A stretch of DNA of 31,778 nucleotides, from NCBI GenBank assembly GCA_030841965.1, contig JAUUSJ010000034.1, forward strand, positions 1 to 31,778, given 5' to 3'. Numbering within the stretch: position 1 is the stretch's first letter; every line of letters starts with the position of its first letter. The position numbers were made by a program, and so were the translations under genes. The notes below the pieces were generated by a model that saw only the letters and a list, made by a program, of their open reading frames with translations, had not been told where the DNA came from and searched no databases. Below are positions 24,646-31,696 of the stretch, piece by piece. This DNA is from Blautia sp. Its GTDB lineage: Bacteria; Bacillota; Clostridia; Lachnospirales; Lachnospiraceae.

Positions 24646-25752
24646 TTATGCTCCGACCAAGCTCTTTAAATAAGCATTCATAAATGGGTCTAAGTTTCCA
24701 TCTAAGACACTCTGTACATTTCCAACTTCCTCGTTCGTCCTATGGTCCTTTACAAGCGTATACGGCTGCATAATATAAGAACGAATCTGATTTCCCCATC
24801 CGATCTCTTTTACCTCACCTCGAAGGTCAGAAATCTTCTCGAGATTCTCCTGCTGCTTCATAATATAAAGCTTTGCCTTTAACATCTTCATCGCCCTATC
24901 CTTATTCTTATGCTGTGAGCGCTCATTTTGACACTGCACAACAATACCCGTAGGAATATGCGTAATTCGGATGGCAGAATCCGTCTTATTGATATGCTGT
25001 CCGCCCGCACCGCTTGCTCGGTACGTATCAATCTTCAAATCTTCTTCTGCGATTTCCACCGTCACATCTTCCTCGATATCCGGAAGAACATCACATGACG
25101 CAAAAGACGTCTGTCTCTTTCCCGCCGCATTAAACGGAGAAATTCGCACAAGTCTATGCACTCCCTTCTCAGACTTTAGGTAGCCATACGCATTCTTCCC
25201 GCTAATCTGAACCGTGATAGACTTAATACCAGCCTCATCTCCATCAAGATAATCAAGAATCTCTGTCTTATATCCTTTTTTCTCTGCCCATTTACTGTAC
25301 ATACGATAGAGCATTCCCGCCCAGTCGCAGGACTCTGTTCCGCCTGCTCCCGCATGTAAAGTCAAGATAGCGTCATTCTCATCATACTCTCCAGATAAGA
25401 GGGTCGAAACTCTCATCTCCTCAAACTTCTTTTGGAAACTCTGCATCATCGCCTGAATCTCTGGAATTAACTCGGGGTCATTTTCCTCATATCCCATCTC
25501 AAGCATCGTCTCGACATCTTCCATCTGCTCTCTTAGTTCCTCGTAGGACGCCACCGAATCCTTTAGATTCTTCGCCTCCTTCATCACCTGCTGAGAATGC
25601 TCGATATCATCCCAAAAAGAAGCCTCCTCCATCTGTCTGTCCAATTCTTCTATCTTTTCTCTCTTTTCTTTTAAGCTTAATGATTCCTCTAAATCTTTCA
25701 TTGGCTGCTCATACTGACCTAAATCATACTTAATCTGATCTAATTCAACCAC
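24646..25752 (-). CDS. prfB: Peptide chain release factor 2, frameshift-free
   Basis: A 368-residue RF2 that ends translation at UGA and UAA. Seen: the RF2-specific stop-codon tripeptide SPF in RISPFNAAGKRQTSF near 199, and the catalytic GGQ in ASGAGGQHINKTD near 243. The whole protein, including the N-terminal coiled helices, is in one uninterrupted frame: the usual CTT-TGA-C frameshift site near codon 25 is absent and the codons there are sense codons. Autoregulation by frameshifting is therefore not expected. The start is GTG with AAGGAG eight bases upstream. It follows secA by 12 bases. Confidence 0.95.
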   Translation of the reverse strand: MVELDQIKYDLGQYEQPMKDLEESLSLKEKREKIEELDRQMEEASFWDDIEHSQQVMKEAKNLKDSVASYEELREQMEDVETMLEMGYEENDPELIPEIQAMMQSFQKKFEEMRVSTLLSGEYDENDAILTLHAGAGGTESCDWAGMLYRMYSKWAEKKGYKTEILDYLDGDEAGIKSITVQISGKNAYGYLKSEKGVHRLVRISPFNAAGKRQTSFASCDVLPDIEEDVTVEIAEEDLKIDTYRASGAGGQHINKTDSAIRITHIPTGIVVQCQNERSQHKNKDRAMKMLKAKLYIMKQQENLEKISDLRGEVKEIGWGNQIRSYIMQPYTLVKDHRTNEEVGNVQSVLDGNLDPFMNAYLKSLVGA

Positions 25753-25764
25753 AATCCTCGCTCC

Positions 25765-28350
25765 TTATTTATTTCTGCCACAGCATTGTTTATATTTCTT
25801 TCCACTTCCACAAGGACAAGGGTCATTTCTTCCAATCTTCGCTGTCTTTCTCACGTACGGTCCCTTTGCCACCGTATCATCCTTATTCGTTCCTGTAATC
25901 TTAGGAGCCTCCTCCTTTTCTACTTTCTGCTCAAGTTTGACATGCATCAAGGCTCCAACCGTATCCTTTTGAATATTGGCTGTCATCTCCTCAAACATCT
26001 CAAATCCTAAGAAACGATACTGTACAAGCGGGTCCTTATTACCGTAAGCTTGAAGTCCAATTCCCTGGCGAAGCTGCTCCATATCATCGATATGATCCAT
26101 CCACTTTCTGTCGATAATCTTAAGAAGGAAAATACGCTCCAGGTTACGAATCATACCTGGCTCCACCTCGTCAAACTCCTTCTCCTTCGCCTCATAGCAT
26201 TCTCTCGCCTTCTCCTTCATACGAGCGATAAATGCATCCTTATCCGAGTTTTCTTTCTCCTCGTCCGTGAGCTCTATCTCACTTACCTTAATTGGAATTC
26301 TCTGAGCCAAAGCCTCCTTTAAGCTCTTCATATCCCATTCCTCGTAGGAAGCTTCCTCTCCGATATATCCCATGATAAGCTTCTCAACCACAGAGTCAAT
26401 CATGCTGTAGATGGAATCTCTCATATCCTCTCCGTCCAGCACACGACGGCGCTCCTTATACATAATCTCTCTCTGCTCATTCATAACCTGGTCATACTCA
26501 AGCAGGTTACGGCGAATTCCAAAGTTATTGCTCTCAATCTTCTTTTGCGCCTTCTCAATCGTGGAGGTAATGGATTTATGCTGAATCTCCTCTCCCTCTG
26601 GAATCTTAAGCGTCTTATAAAGAGAAATCATACGCTCAGAGCCGAAAAGTCTCATCAAGTCATCCTCGAGTGATAAATAAAACTTCGACTCACCCGGGTC
26701 TCCCTGACGACCAGAACGACCGCGAAGCTGATTATCAATACGTCTCGCCTCGTGGCGTTCCGTTCCGATAATCTTAAGACCGCCAACCTCAGCTGCTCCA
26801 TCCTCAAGCTTAATATCGGTACCACGACCTGCCATATTCGTTGCGATAGTAACTGCGCCTAATCTACCGGCATTCGCCACAATCTCGGCCTCTTTCTCGT
26901 GGAACTTCGCATTCAATACATTATGAGGAATTCCTCTCCTCGTCAGCATCTTGCTAAGCTCCTCAGAAACCTCTATCGTAATCGTACCGACCAAGACCGG
27001 CTGTCCCTTAGCGTGAGCCGCCTCAATCTCGTCGATAACCGCGTTAAACTTCTCTTTCTTCGATGCGTAGATGGAATCCTCATGGTCAATACGGATAACC
27101 GGTTTATTCGTAGGAATCACGATAACATCCATTCCATAAATATCTCGAAACTCCTTCTCCTCCGTCAAGGCTGTACCAGTCATACCCGCCTTCTTCGTGT
27201 ACTTATTAAAGAAGTTCTGGAATGTAATCGTAGCCAGAGTCTTCGACTCACGTTTTACCTTTACATTCTCCTTCGCCTCAATCGCCTGGTGAAGACCGTC
27301 TGAATATCTTCTTCCCGGCATAATACGTCCTGTAAACTCATCTACAATCAATACCTCGTCATCTTTTACGACATAATCTCTATCCTTGAACATCAGATTA
27401 TGTGCACGCAATGCGAGAATAATATTATGCTGAATCTCCAAATTCTCTGGGTCTGCCAAGTTCTCAATCTTAAAGAACTCTTCCACCTTCTTCACACCGT
27501 CTGCGGTAAGGACAACCTGCTTTTCCTTTTCATTGACAAGGAAATCTCCGTCCTCCTCAATCTCTGTTCCCATAATCGCATCCATCTTGCTAAGCTCTGC
27601 ATTCGCCGTGCCTCTCTCCATCCTTCTCGCAAGGAAATCACACATACGATATAAATCCGTAGACTTTCCACTCTGTCCAGAGATAATAAGCGGTGTTCTC
27701 GCCTCGTCAATCAAAACCGAGTCAACCTCATCGACAATCGCATAATTTAGCTCTCTTTGGACAAGCTCACTCTTCTCAACTACCATATTATCTCTCAAAT
27801 AGTCAAAACCAAGCTCATTATTCGTCACATAAGTGATATCACAGTTATATGCCGCTCTTCTCTCATCTCCGTCGTAGCTATTTAGGATAACGCCGACTGT
27901 CAATCCAAGGAAATTGTGAATCTGTCCCATCCACTCAGCATCACGCTTTGCCAGATAGTCATTGACCGTCACAATATGAACACCTTTTCCCTCCAACGCA
28001 TTCAAATAAGAAGGAAGAGTCGCAACCAAAGTTTTACCCTCACCAGTTTTCATCTCGGCAATTCTGCCCTGATGGAGTATAATACCTCCAATCAACTGTA
28101 CTCGATAATGCTTCATATGAAGAGTACGGTCTGCCGCCTCTCTGACAACAGCATAAGCCTCTGGCAAAATATCATCTAAAGTCTCACCGTTTGCCAGACG
28201 CCCCTTAAACTCATCCGTCTTGGCTCTAAGCTCCTCATCTGATAATGCCTGCATCGCCTCGTCTAAGCTTTCTATCTTATCCACAATCTTTATAATTCTC
28301 TTAATTTCTTTCTCACTATGGCTTCCAAATATCTTATCAAAAAGCCCCAT
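25765..28350 (-). CDS. secA: Preprotein translocase ATPase SecA
   Basis: An 861-residue SecA, the ATP-driven motor that pushes unfolded preproteins through SecYEG at the membrane. Seen: MGLFDKIFGSHSEKE start, Walker A MKTGEGKTLVATL near 100, DEVDSVLIDEARTPLIISG near 207, NMAGRGTDIKLEDG near 499 and RGRSGRQGDPG near 533, plus the C-terminal zinc motif CPCGSGKKYKQCC at the end. The ATG at 28350 is chosen over an upstream ATG at 28380: it is the family start, with AAAGGA about 10 bases upstream. Transcription starts far upstream (promoter near 28624), giving a leader of about 265 bases that contains family B copy B5. A second SecA is not seen. Confidence 0.96.
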   Translation of the reverse strand: MGLFDKIFGSHSEKEIKRIIKIVDKIESLDEAMQALSDEELRAKTDEFKGRLANGETLDDILPEAYAVVREAADRTLHMKHYRVQLIGGIILHQGRIAEMKTGEGKTLVATLPSYLNALEGKGVHIVTVNDYLAKRDAEWMGQIHNFLGLTVGVILNSYDGDERRAAYNCDITYVTNNELGFDYLRDNMVVEKSELVQRELNYAIVDEVDSVLIDEARTPLIISGQSGKSTDLYRMCDFLARRMERGTANAELSKMDAIMGTEIEEDGDFLVNEKEKQVVLTADGVKKVEEFFKIENLADPENLEIQHNIILALRAHNLMFKDRDYVVKDDEVLIVDEFTGRIMPGRRYSDGLHQAIEAKENVKVKRESKTLATITFQNFFNKYTKKAGMTGTALTEEKEFRDIYGMDVIVIPTNKPVIRIDHEDSIYASKKEKFNAVIDEIEAAHAKGQPVLVGTITIEVSEELSKMLTRRGIPHNVLNAKFHEKEAEIVANAGRLGAVTIATNMAGRGTDIKLEDGAAEVGGLKIIGTERHEARRIDNQLRGRSGRQGDPGESKFYLSLEDDLMRLFGSERMISLYKTLKIPEGEEIQHKSITSTIEKAQKKIESNNFGIRRNLLEYDQVMNEQREIMYKERRRVLDGEDMRDSIYSMIDSVVEKLIMGYIGEEASYEEWDMKSLKEALAQRIPIKVSEIELTDEEKENSDKDAFIARMKEKARECYEAKEKEFDEVEPGMIRNLERIFLLKIIDRKWMDHIDDMEQLRQGIGLQAYGNKDPLVQYRFLGFEMFEEMTANIQKDTVGALMHVKLEQKVEKEEAPKITGTNKDDTVAKGPYVRKTAKIGRNDPCPCGSGKKYKQCCGRNK

Positions 28351-28423
28351 ATTATACACATCCTTTCGTCTTCTAGACATGCTCTTTTCCTAAATCTCTA
28401 AATCATTCTCTATCCACGAAAGC

Positions 28424-28455
28424 TAATTGCTCCGCACCTGATGCTCCCACAATCA
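28424..28455 (-). repeat. Family B repeat, partial copy B5 in the secA leader
   Basis: Only the first hairpin is kept: TGATTG and CAATTA with a GCATCAGGTGC loop (28455-28424). The second hairpin is missing. It would lie in the 5' untranslated region of secA, about 75-105 bases before the start. Confidence 0.7.
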
Positions 28456-28623
28456 CCAGCTGTATTCCCATCTCAAGCTACCGCTCTACATGCTCATACC
28501 GCTTAGTCCGCCAAAAATCTGTATATCTGTGGAAGCAAGCTTCCCCATCTGTATAACTGCTTGACAGAGCTTTCATAGTAATATACAAATATTTCCTACT
28601 GAAAAAAGCCTAATTACTGCTCT

Positions 28624-28652
28624 ATTGTAGCATTTCTAAAGTTAGGAATCAA
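28624..28652 (-). promoter_or_regulatory. Promoter for secA
   Basis: Minus-strand TTGATT (28652-28647), 17 bases, TACAAT (28629-28624). The predicted start near 28617 gives a secA leader of about 265 bases with a GGAAGC-TT-GCTTCC hairpin near 28540 and the B5 motif. Confidence 0.55.
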
Positions 28653-28802
28653 TCTATTTATTTTTATAATGAGAAAAATATTATGATTTTATTGTGAACA
28701 ATGAGAGTCTTTCTCGGTTAGGAATTATTGTAAGCATCTTAAATATGACTATGAGAATGAGCCGTAAGTAGTGAAATCTATCATCTATCTGACAATGCTT
28801 TC

Positions 28803-28850
28803 TCAAAAAATAAAGAGGATGTTGAAAAAATTATCTTTCGACATCCTCTA
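28803..28850 (-). terminator. Intrinsic terminator of hpf
   Basis: Minus-strand stem AGAGGATGT...ACATCCTCT directly after the hpf stop codon, followed by TTATTTTTT. A typical Rho-independent terminator, so hpf and secA are separate units. Confidence 0.85.
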
Positions 28851-28857
28851 ACTCTCT

Positions 28858-29394
28858 CTAGAACTCTGGCTCAATCAATCCATATGTTCCATCTTTTCTC
28901 TTATAAACTACATTCACCTCGAAAGTATCTGCGTTGCGGAATACATAGAACGTATGTCCCAATAACTCCATCTGAATACAGGCCTCCTCTGCATCCATCG
29001 GTTTAATCGCAAACTTCTTACTGCGGATAATACGAATCTCGTCATCCTCTAAGAATTGCTCTGGCTCTTGCTCTAAGAAATCCTCTGAGAAATGATTGCC
29101 GCCCTTATTATAATTTGCAATCTTCGTTTTATACTTACGAATCTGGCGCTCCAAAATATCAGCGACAAGTTCGATTGTGACATACATATCTGTGCTGGAC
29201 TGCTCAGCTCTTAGAATATTCCCCTTCATCGGAATAGTAACCTCTGCCTTCTGTCTGGACTTCTCTACACTCAATGTTACCTGAGCCTCGGTCTCATTCG
29301 CAAAAAACTTATCTAATTTTCCAAGTTTATCGTAAACTGCATTTTTTAGAGCTTCTGTCACCTCAAGATTCTTTCCACTAATAATATACTTCAT
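28858..29394 (-). CDS. hpf: Ribosome hibernation promoting factor, long form
   Basis: A 178-residue long HPF that binds the 30S decoding region and dimerises 70S ribosomes into inactive 100S particles in resting cells. Seen: the N-terminal S30AE/YfiA domain (MKYIISGKNLEVTEALKNAVYDKLGKLDKFF, in parts) and the C-terminal dimerisation domain with RIIRSKKFAIKPMDAEEACIQMELLGHTFYVFRNADT in the last 60 residues, joined by an acidic linker. The ATG at 29394 is preferred: AAGGGAG lies 8 bases before it, and an upstream GTG falls within that site. Its own promoter and terminator make it a single-gene unit. Confidence 0.94.
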   Translation of the reverse strand: MKYIISGKNLEVTEALKNAVYDKLGKLDKFFANETEAQVTLSVEKSRQKAEVTIPMKGNILRAEQSSTDMYVTIELVADILERQIRKYKTKIANYNKGGNHFSEDFLEQEPEQFLEDDEIRIIRSKKFAIKPMDAEEACIQMELLGHTFYVFRNADTFEVNVVYKRKDGTYGLIEPEF

Positions 29395-29511
29395 ACGATT
29401 CACTCCCTTTTCTTATATTTATTGGGATATTATCCCTTTTCTTCTTCTCTGCCGCCTTAGCTGCACAGAGAATCTAATAGGCTCCCACACTAGAGCCTAT
29501 CTTATGTTGAT

Positions 29512-29540
29512 AGTATAGCAGTATTTTCAGAAAATTTCAA
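29512..29540 (-). promoter_or_regulatory. Promoter of hpf
   Basis: Minus-strand TTGAAA (29540-29535), 17 bases, TATACT (29517-29512). The leader contains a hairpin ATAGGCTC...GAGCCTAT near 29477-29500. The 44-base tandem array begins about 30 bases upstream of the -35 element. Confidence 0.65.
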
Positions 29541-29570
29541 TCAAATTTTTTTATATACCAGTTTTTGTTA

Positions 29571-29738
29571 GATAATTTTGGGGAGGTGGGGACAGGTGGG
29601 ATGAGAGGTGGGGACAGACGCTAAGATAATTGGGGACAGATGGAATGAGAAGTGGGGACAGACGCTAAGATAATTGGGGACAGATGGAATGAGAAGTGGG
29701 GACAGACGCTAAGATAATTGGGGACAGACGCTAAGAGA
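29571..29738 (+). repeat. 44-base tandem array at the right boundary of family A copy 3
   Basis: About four units of 44 bases beginning GATAATTGGGGACAG and ending GACAGACGCTAA. The first is variant, the middle two identical, the last shortened. Seven copies of TGGGGACAG are present. The unit end GACAGACGCTAAGA is also the boundary of copy 3, so the array is an amplification of that boundary. Confidence 0.85.
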
Positions 29739-29922
29739 GGGAGAAGATATGTCCTCTAAAAACACGTTCGTTCCCACGGTTTTTCGACATACGCTGATTT
29801 ATGCCGCCTCCCGCAAACTCACGCCTACGGCGCTCAAACAGTGCTCCAGCGGCAAAGCTAAGTATATCGAAAAACCGCTCCACTCTCTATCGTTTTTAGA
29901 GGACATATCTTCTCCCTCTCTT
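29733..29922 (-). repeat. Family A palindromic repeat, copy 3 (inverted, complete)
   Basis: The outer arms (29733-29763 and 29892-29922) are perfect reverse complements over 31 bases, although their sequence differs from that of copy 2. The middle stem has G29779-C29875 where copy 2 has A10470-T10566. The apical hairpin is GCGCC-GTA-GGCGT on the minus strand. The internal single-stranded segments GATAGAGAGTGGAGCG, TGGAGCACTG and GAGTTTGCGGGAGGCGGCA are almost identical to copy 2. No credible gene inside. Confidence 0.92.
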
Positions 29923-30222
29923 GGCTGTGTGCTGGCAAAACATGATATAAATAATAAATTACTTTGACGATAGATACCATCTTTCTTGACCGTGCACTGG
30001 CAAAACATGATACAAATGATATAAATAATAAATTATTGTGACAATAGATGTCACCTTTCTTGGCTGTGTGCTGGCAAAACATGATACAAATGATATAAAT
30101 AATAAGTTATTGTGATGAGAGATGCCATCTTTTCTGGCTGTGCACTGACAAAACGTGATACAAATGATATAAATAGTAAATTATTGTGGCGATAGATGTC
30201 ATCTTTCTTGGTTGTGCACTGG
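29920..30222 (+). repeat. 65-75-base tandem array at the left boundary of family A copy 3
   Basis: Units start at about 29920, 29985, 30059, 30134 and a partial at 30207. Each begins CTTGGCTGTGYRCTGG (with variants) and continues GCAAAACATGATACAAATGA. The first unit lacks about 9 bases. The shared start is the outer boundary of copy 3 read in reverse, so this is the amplified second boundary of the same element. Confidence 0.85.
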
Positions 30223-30355
30223 ACCCATAAGCAAGATTCTCAGAATTTTTTCGGAATATACCTATAATTTTTTCACTATTTTCGGATTAATTTTTAATAA
30301 AAATAATTGTCTAAAAAACCTGTGTTTTCGATTTTTCGTCATTTTTCTCGAACAT

Positions 30356-30454
30356 TTATCCACAACAAGTTATCCACAATCTTGTGGATAATGTGGATAA
30401 CTTTGTGGACAACTGAAAAAAAGCCGTTTTTTGCCTTGTTTATATTGTGGATAA
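30356..30454. other. DnaA-box cluster: candidate replication origin or DnaA-binding control site
   Basis: Six 9-mers match the DnaA box TTATCCACA within 99 bases. Forward: 30356-30364 and 30370-30378. Reverse: 30383-30391, 30392-30400, 30404-30412 (TTGTCCACA, one change) and 30446-30454. Two are directly adjacent. The flanking 30470-30620 is very AT-rich and could be an unwinding element. Gene direction switches here (all minus to the left, plus to the right). No dnaA or dnaN gene is seen in the window. Confidence 0.8.
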
Positions 30455-30620
30455 CTTTATGTTCTGATTTCAGATTCAATTTTTTTGTTATTTATTTGAC
30501 ATTTTACACAAATTTTTGATATTCTTAACATAAATAATATTTTTGACATCTTTCTAAAAATTTAGATTTTTTAGACAATTTAGACTGCCACAAACTTACA
30601 ACCAAATTTTATTCTTTTCC

Positions 30621-30649
30621 TTGTATTCTTCCCATTTATGGGCTATAAT
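30621..30649 (+). promoter_or_regulatory. Promoter of the lipoprotein gene
   Basis: TTGTAT (30621-30626), 17 bases, TATAAT (30644-30649). The transcript would start close to the GGGTTAG that begins the structured leader. Confidence 0.7.
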
Positions 30650-30660
30650 CTATGATACTA

Positions 30661-30813
30661 GGGTTAGAGTAAATTTTGACTCGCACAGTTTATCAAATAA
30701 GCCCATGCCCTTTGTTTTAACTCTTGGGAATGTCACTCTGTTTCAAAACCTATGATAAGAGTCAGAAGCACCTAAACCCAAACAACAAAATCAACAAGTC
30801 TGTCGATACAGAC
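30661..30813 (+). ncRNA. Structured 5' leader RNA, candidate riboswitch or small RNA
   Basis: The first transcribed bases GGGTTAG (30661-30667) can pair with CTAAACCC (30772-30779, one bulge). Inside, TTTTGACTC (30674-30682) pairs with GAGTCAGAA (30759-30767) over 9 positions including a G-U pair, then TTATC (30690-30694) with GATAA (30754-30758), and CATGCCC (30704-30710) with GGGAATG (30726-30732). A separate hairpin GTCTGT-CGAT-ACAGAC (30798-30813) follows, before the ribosome binding site. I do not recognise a known riboswitch class. Confidence 0.5.
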
Positions 30814-30844
30814 AACTATAAATTTAACGATAGGAGGATATAAA

Positions 30845-31477
30845 ATGCGAAAGAAACTATATTTTGTACTTTGTATGGCTACTTGTCTTATGTTTGCCAC
30901 TGCATGTAATAAAAATAATTCAGAAGAATTGACAACTTCCGCTTATAAGGATACGGTATCAGATATGGAAAAAACAACAGAGGCCACCGAGGCATCCTCT
31001 GATGCTTCTTCTAATGCCTCTTCCGAGGATGATAAAAAAACAACCGAAAAAAAGGATGACGAAGCTTCCTCTGAGAGCACAACAAAATCCGATGACTCTA
31101 AGACAACCTCTTCGAGCAATTCTTCAACGGAATCTAACTCCACCACAGCCTCTTCTACAGAGAGCTCAAGCACAACAGCTTCTGATGATGAAGATATAAC
31201 CGCAGAAGGTGACGAGAATTTTGAGGAGCCAACAACTGCATCAAAAGACAGCGAAAAGGAAACATGGGCTTCCTCTGGAACGCTTAGCGGATTTATCGAC
31301 AGCGATTCCGTCGAGATTATCATGTCAGATGGCTCCACTAGAACATTTTTCGTGTACGATGAGGACATTGCCAACCAGCTAGAAGAACTTCTCAACAGCG
31401 GAGAAGAAACTTCTATCGATTTTGTCTCCCGTCCTATTGCTGGACAGGCAAACTCCCAGATTATTGAGCTTAAATAA
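30845..31477 (+). CDS. Putative lipoprotein with Ser/Thr-rich linker
   Basis: A 210-residue protein whose family I do not recognise. Residues 1-21 form a lipoprotein signal peptide: MRKK, a hydrophobic core, then a lipobox ending ATAC with Cys21 as the likely lipidated residue. Residues about 22-145 are low complexity, rich in Ser, Thr, Asp, Glu and Lys, suited to a flexible linker through the cell wall. The last 65 residues (GTLSGFIDSDSVEIIMSDGS; TRTFFVYDEDIANQLEELL; SIDFVSRPI) look like a small folded beta-rich domain. AGGAGG lies 6-7 bases before the ATG. It is the only plus-strand gene in the window and has its own promoter and terminator. The outer face of the membrane is the expected location; function is unknown. 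Confidence 0.85.
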   Translation: MRKKLYFVLCMATCLMFATACNKNNSEELTTSAYKDTVSDMEKTTEATEASSDASSNASSEDDKKTTEKKDDEASSESTTKSDDSKTTSSSNSSTESNSTTASSTESSSTTASDDEDITAEGDENFEEPTTASKDSEKETWASSGTLSGFIDSDSVEIIMSDGSTRTFFVYDEDIANQLEELLNSGEETSIDFVSRPIAGQANSQIIELK

Positions 31478-31601
31478 TCGTATTTCACTAAATCTATTAC
31501 AGCACTATACTATCATCTATCCTAATATATTTTAGTCGCTAGGATATCTAAGTTAGCCTGTAATAAGCAAAGAATCCCACGAATAAAAAACTGAAAAACC
31601 T

Positions 31602-31676
31602 AAAAAATCCCCAAATTCAAATCCTCGCCTTTTCCTAAAACTCGAAAAAGCAGGTATCTGACTTGGGGATTTTTTC
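31602..31676 (+). terminator. Terminator of the lipoprotein gene
   Basis: AAAAAATCCCCAA (from 31602) pairs with TTGGGGATTTTTT (to 31675), ending in a T-run. The long loop contains a smaller CTTTTC/GAAAAG pairing. Confidence 0.65.
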
Positions 31677-31696
31677 AAAGAATTTTATAGAATTTT

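Larger units (their letters stand above)
28351..28857. other. hpf-secA intergenic region
   Basis: The gap includes the hpf terminator, the secA promoter and the secA leader with copy B5. A minus-strand ATG near 28577 opens a 32-codon frame in the leader, but it has no well-placed ribosome binding site, so I do not call it a gene. Confidence 0.5.
29395..30844. other. Long non-coding region between hpf and the lipoprotein gene
   Basis: This 1.45-kb stretch holds, in order, the hpf promoter, the 44-base array, family A copy 3, the 65-75-base array, the DnaA-box cluster, AT-rich DNA, the lipoprotein promoter and its structured leader. Short reading frames in the arrays repeat with the array units and have no supporting start signals. 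Confidence 0.7.

Noticed and set aside
29733..29922. raiA RNA motif upstream of hpf
   Set aside because: The element is present in several copies away from hpf and lies upstream of the hpf promoter, whereas the raiA motif is expected as a single copy tied to the gene.
29799..30082. Minus-strand reading frames with repeated peptide segments
   Set aside because: They arise from the tandem array and palindrome, have no ribosome binding site, and differ only by repeat phase.
29571..30222. CRISPR-like repeat arrays
   Set aside because: The units are 44 and 65-75 bases and repeat end to end without unique spacers; no cas gene is nearby.
30943..31488. 181-codon minus-strand frame opposite the lipoprotein
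   Set aside because: It is an antisense shadow of the Ser/Thr/Glu-rich linker, with low-complexity Ser/Val/Glu composition and no start signal.
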